From JBGSKY01 sp041740995 (lineage in GTDB: Bacteria; Planctomycetota; Planctomycetia; Pirellulales; Pirellulaceae), in the NCBI GenBank assembly GCA_041740995.1, contig JBGSKY010000035.1, forward strand, positions 4,777 to 68,776: 64,000 nucleotides of DNA, written 5' to 3'. The translations under genes were made by a program, and so were the position numbers. Of the stretch, positions 62,524-64,000 are shown piece after piece (within the stretch, counting starts at the first letter, position 1; each line of letters opens with the position of its first letter). Under the pieces are notes generated by a model. The model was not told the DNA's origin and ran no database searches. It worked only from the letters and a program-made list of their open reading frames with translations.

Positions 62524-63690
62524 ATGAATGCGTCACCTTTAAAAGCGTTCGGATTTTTGCTTTTCTGTTTCTGCGGCCAATTCGCCGTACAGCTAAACGC
62601 CCAGCAGGCCACGACGGAGGTGCCGCTGACAATTCTCGAAGCGGGACCGGTGCACGAAGCGTTCGGGTCGGCGTTTCAATTCGACGCGGCGATCAGCGAA
62701 CGCATCACACTCGCTCCGCCGCCGCCAATCATCGAAGATAGCTCGGCGGTCCCGTTCGATGAGAGCGACGAAGCCGTTTGGATCTCGGGCTATTGGCATT
62801 TTGCCGCCGATCAAGAGACCTATATTTGGATTCCTGGTGTTTGGCGATATCCGCCGGCTGACAGCGTTTGGGTATACGGAAACTATGTCGATGTGACTGG
62901 CGGCGTCATTCGCGTCCCCGGCTATTGGCGATCAGCGGCTTTCGAAGATCAAGACGTGCCGCTGTACAAACAACCGCCCGCAAACGTTCAACGCGTTCCG
63001 GCCGCTTCGATGCTGGCTCGCGGATCGTTTTGGGTCCCGGGCATTTGGTTGCCTGCGGAGAATAACAAGTTCGGTTGGCGAGAGGGTTTTGCAGCCCAAA
63101 AAATTCCTCGACGTACCTTCCAGCCCGACTACTACATCGCAACGCCCGACGGTTACATCTATGTGCCGCCTTACTGGGATCACGAGCTGACCGACCGTGG
63201 TCAACCGTTCGCAGCGATCGCGTTCCCGACGCTGACCGATCCGCAAGCGCTGGCTTACTCGATGCGATTAAATTCCGAAGCGATGGTGCCGCTGGAGATG
63301 ACCGCTTTGGAATCTGACCCGTTCGGCGAAATTCGCTATGACACGCGGCTATCGAAATCGAAGAAGGCACCGCCCAGCTCAAGGAATCCGGATGCCGAGC
63401 AAACGCCGCTGACGGCAGTCGACTTTGCTTGGACAAGCCAAAATTCAGCGACGATCAGCGGTGTCGTGGCAAAGGGGAGCTTGCATCCCAAAGGCATCGA
63501 AGTCCGTTTGCTTGGCAGTGGAATCAAACCTGTTGTGACCGATTCGCAGGGACGTTTTACGTTCAAAAATGTGCCGTACGGTGCGTACTACATCCGAGCG
63601 TCCGGCCCGGTGCAGAATTTCATTCGTCGGGCTGCGATTCAGATCGACGTCGAAAAATCTAACGTCGATCTGAATTTGGAGTTAAAGTAA
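62524..63690 (+). CDS. Exported YXWGXW-repeat protein with a C-terminal carboxypeptidase-regulatory-like domain
   Basis: 388 residues. Signal peptide (FGFLLFCFCGQFAVQLNAQQ). The N-terminal half carries repeats of the YXWGXW type: WISGYWHFAADQETYIWIPG, VWRYPPADSVWVYGNYVDVT, VPGYWRSA, FWVPGIWLPAENNKFGWREG and YVPPYWDHEL, seen often in planctomycete surface proteins. The C-terminal 85 residues form one beta-sandwich: ATISGVVAKGSLHPKGIEVR and GRFTFKNVPYGAYYIRASGP. It is probably envelope-located; the binding partner is unknown. ATG 62524 fits the signal peptide. Confidence 0.88.
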   Translation: MNASPLKAFGFLLFCFCGQFAVQLNAQQATTEVPLTILEAGPVHEAFGSAFQFDAAISERITLAPPPPIIEDSSAVPFDESDEAVWISGYWHFAADQETYIWIPGVWRYPPADSVWVYGNYVDVTGGVIRVPGYWRSAAFEDQDVPLYKQPPANVQRVPAASMLARGSFWVPGIWLPAENNKFGWREGFAAQKIPRRTFQPDYYIATPDGYIYVPPYWDHELTDRGQPFAAIAFPTLTDPQALAYSMRLNSEAMVPLEMTALESDPFGEIRYDTRLSKSKKAPPSSRNPDAEQTPLTAVDFAWTSQNSATISGVVAKGSLHPKGIEVRLLGSGIKPVVTDSQGRFTFKNVPYGAYYIRASGPVQNFIRRAAIQIDVEKSNVDLNLELK

Positions 63691-63984
63691 CAACCAGTCG
63701 CGGCAATTTGTTTACGATGTGAAACGAACGCTTTATCAGCCGGTGAAAAATTAGTTTGCTGATTCCACCTCGCGAAAGTTTCAAAATGCAAAAGATCGCT
63801 TTGGTCGCCGGACTATGTTCTTTTGGGGCATGGTCTTTCGGGACATCTACTTTCGGGACGAATGGCACTTAATAGACGTAAAGTCTTATCCTGAAAGGTT
63901 TACTCGATGTTGACATAAAGAGGCCTCACATGCGATGTGTTTGAGAATCTAACCGCTCACTCACAAGGCAAGGAGGCCATATCA

Positions 63985-64000
63985 ATGTTCGACTCTTTTC
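63985..64000 (+). CDS. Start of a gene cut by the right edge
   Basis: ATG at 63985 starts MFDSF... and is preceded by a perfect Shine-Dalgarno core AAGGAGG (63970-63976) with an 8-base spacer, the strongest ribosome-binding site seen in the window. Only five codons are inside, so the product cannot be named. The 294 bases before it contain a 28-codon frame at 63786-63872 (MQKIALVAGLCSFGAWSFG) with internal repeats of a 15-16 base unit; I do not treat that as a gene. Bases 63873-63984 would hold the promoter; TTGACA at 63910-63915 has no good -10 partner. Confidence 0.45.

Noticed and set aside
1..64000. tRNA, rRNA, insertion sequence or prophage
   Set aside because: No TPsiC-like GGTTCGAATCC box, rRNA core, transposase or integrase motif was seen in the intergenic regions or frames.

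Overview
The window reads as chromosomal DNA of a planctomycete, most likely of the Pirellulales (Rhodopirellula/Blastopirellula-like). This is inferred from gene content, not from a marker gene. The pointers are two DUF1559 prepilin-like proteins, one overlapping a small lipoprotein gene; a secreted arylsulfatase; a transmembrane Ser/Thr kinase; a YXWGXW-repeat protein; a bifunctional aldolase/short-chain dehydrogenase; very long multidomain sensory proteins; and intergenic palindromic repeats. I see no rRNA, tRNA, CRISPR array, transposase or phage gene. Coding density is high, both strands are used, and many genes are single units or short 2-4 gene runs.

Layout. 1-3.6 kb: 3' end of lepA, then a nucleotide-sugar dehydrogenase and an FAD amine-oxidase-fold protein (probable surface polysaccharide pair). 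3.6-7.1 kb: a HerA/FtsK-type ATPase between direct copies of a hairpin-rich repeat. 7.1-10.6 kb: a membrane-anchored GDPD and a secreted arylsulfatase. 11.0-17.6 kb: a run of minus-strand genes with a 1756-residue CheB-CheR-PAS/LOV hybrid histidine kinase, a DUF883/CsbD-like membrane protein, a GlsB/YeaQ-type membrane protein and a stand-alone HPt protein. This looks like a light-responsive phosphorelay tied to envelope stress proteins. 17.9-20.3 kb: a divergent MOSC protein and FAD/NAD(P)-binding protein. 21-25.6 kb: a DUF1559 protein, an LCM-type methyltransferase, an unknown protein and a CPBP membrane protease.

25.8-39.6 kb: an orphan ClpV-type AAA+ ATPase, a PfkB/adenosine-kinase-like enzyme, transaldolase, a secreted Gly/Tyr-rich protein with Asp-rich calcium-type loops, a CtpA-type S41 protease behind a near-consensus sigma-70 promoter, a lipoprotein/DUF1559 pair, FolE, a secreted esterase, a 142-bp tandem repeat and an exported MsrA. 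39.8-48.5 kb is housekeeping: a eukaryote-like IleRS, PurA, UppS, a secreted protein, PurQ, a small membrane protein and a sirtuin.

48.5-64 kb: an APC amino-acid permease coupled to a BshB1-type deacetylase, the bifunctional aldolase/dehydrogenase, a DAO-fold oxidoreductase overlapping an MnmM-type methyltransferase (together a possible split equivalent of the two-domain tRNA enzyme MnmC), a Ser/Thr kinase, a GH57 glucanotransferase, a glycine-zipper protein, PurU, IspG, the YXWGXW protein, and the start of one more gene behind a perfect Shine-Dalgarno at the right edge.

The most notable items are the LOV/CheB/CheR hybrid kinase with its HPt partner, the MnmL/MnmM-like pair, and the repeat-flanked ATPase. 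All functional statements come from reading motifs by eye; no database search was run.
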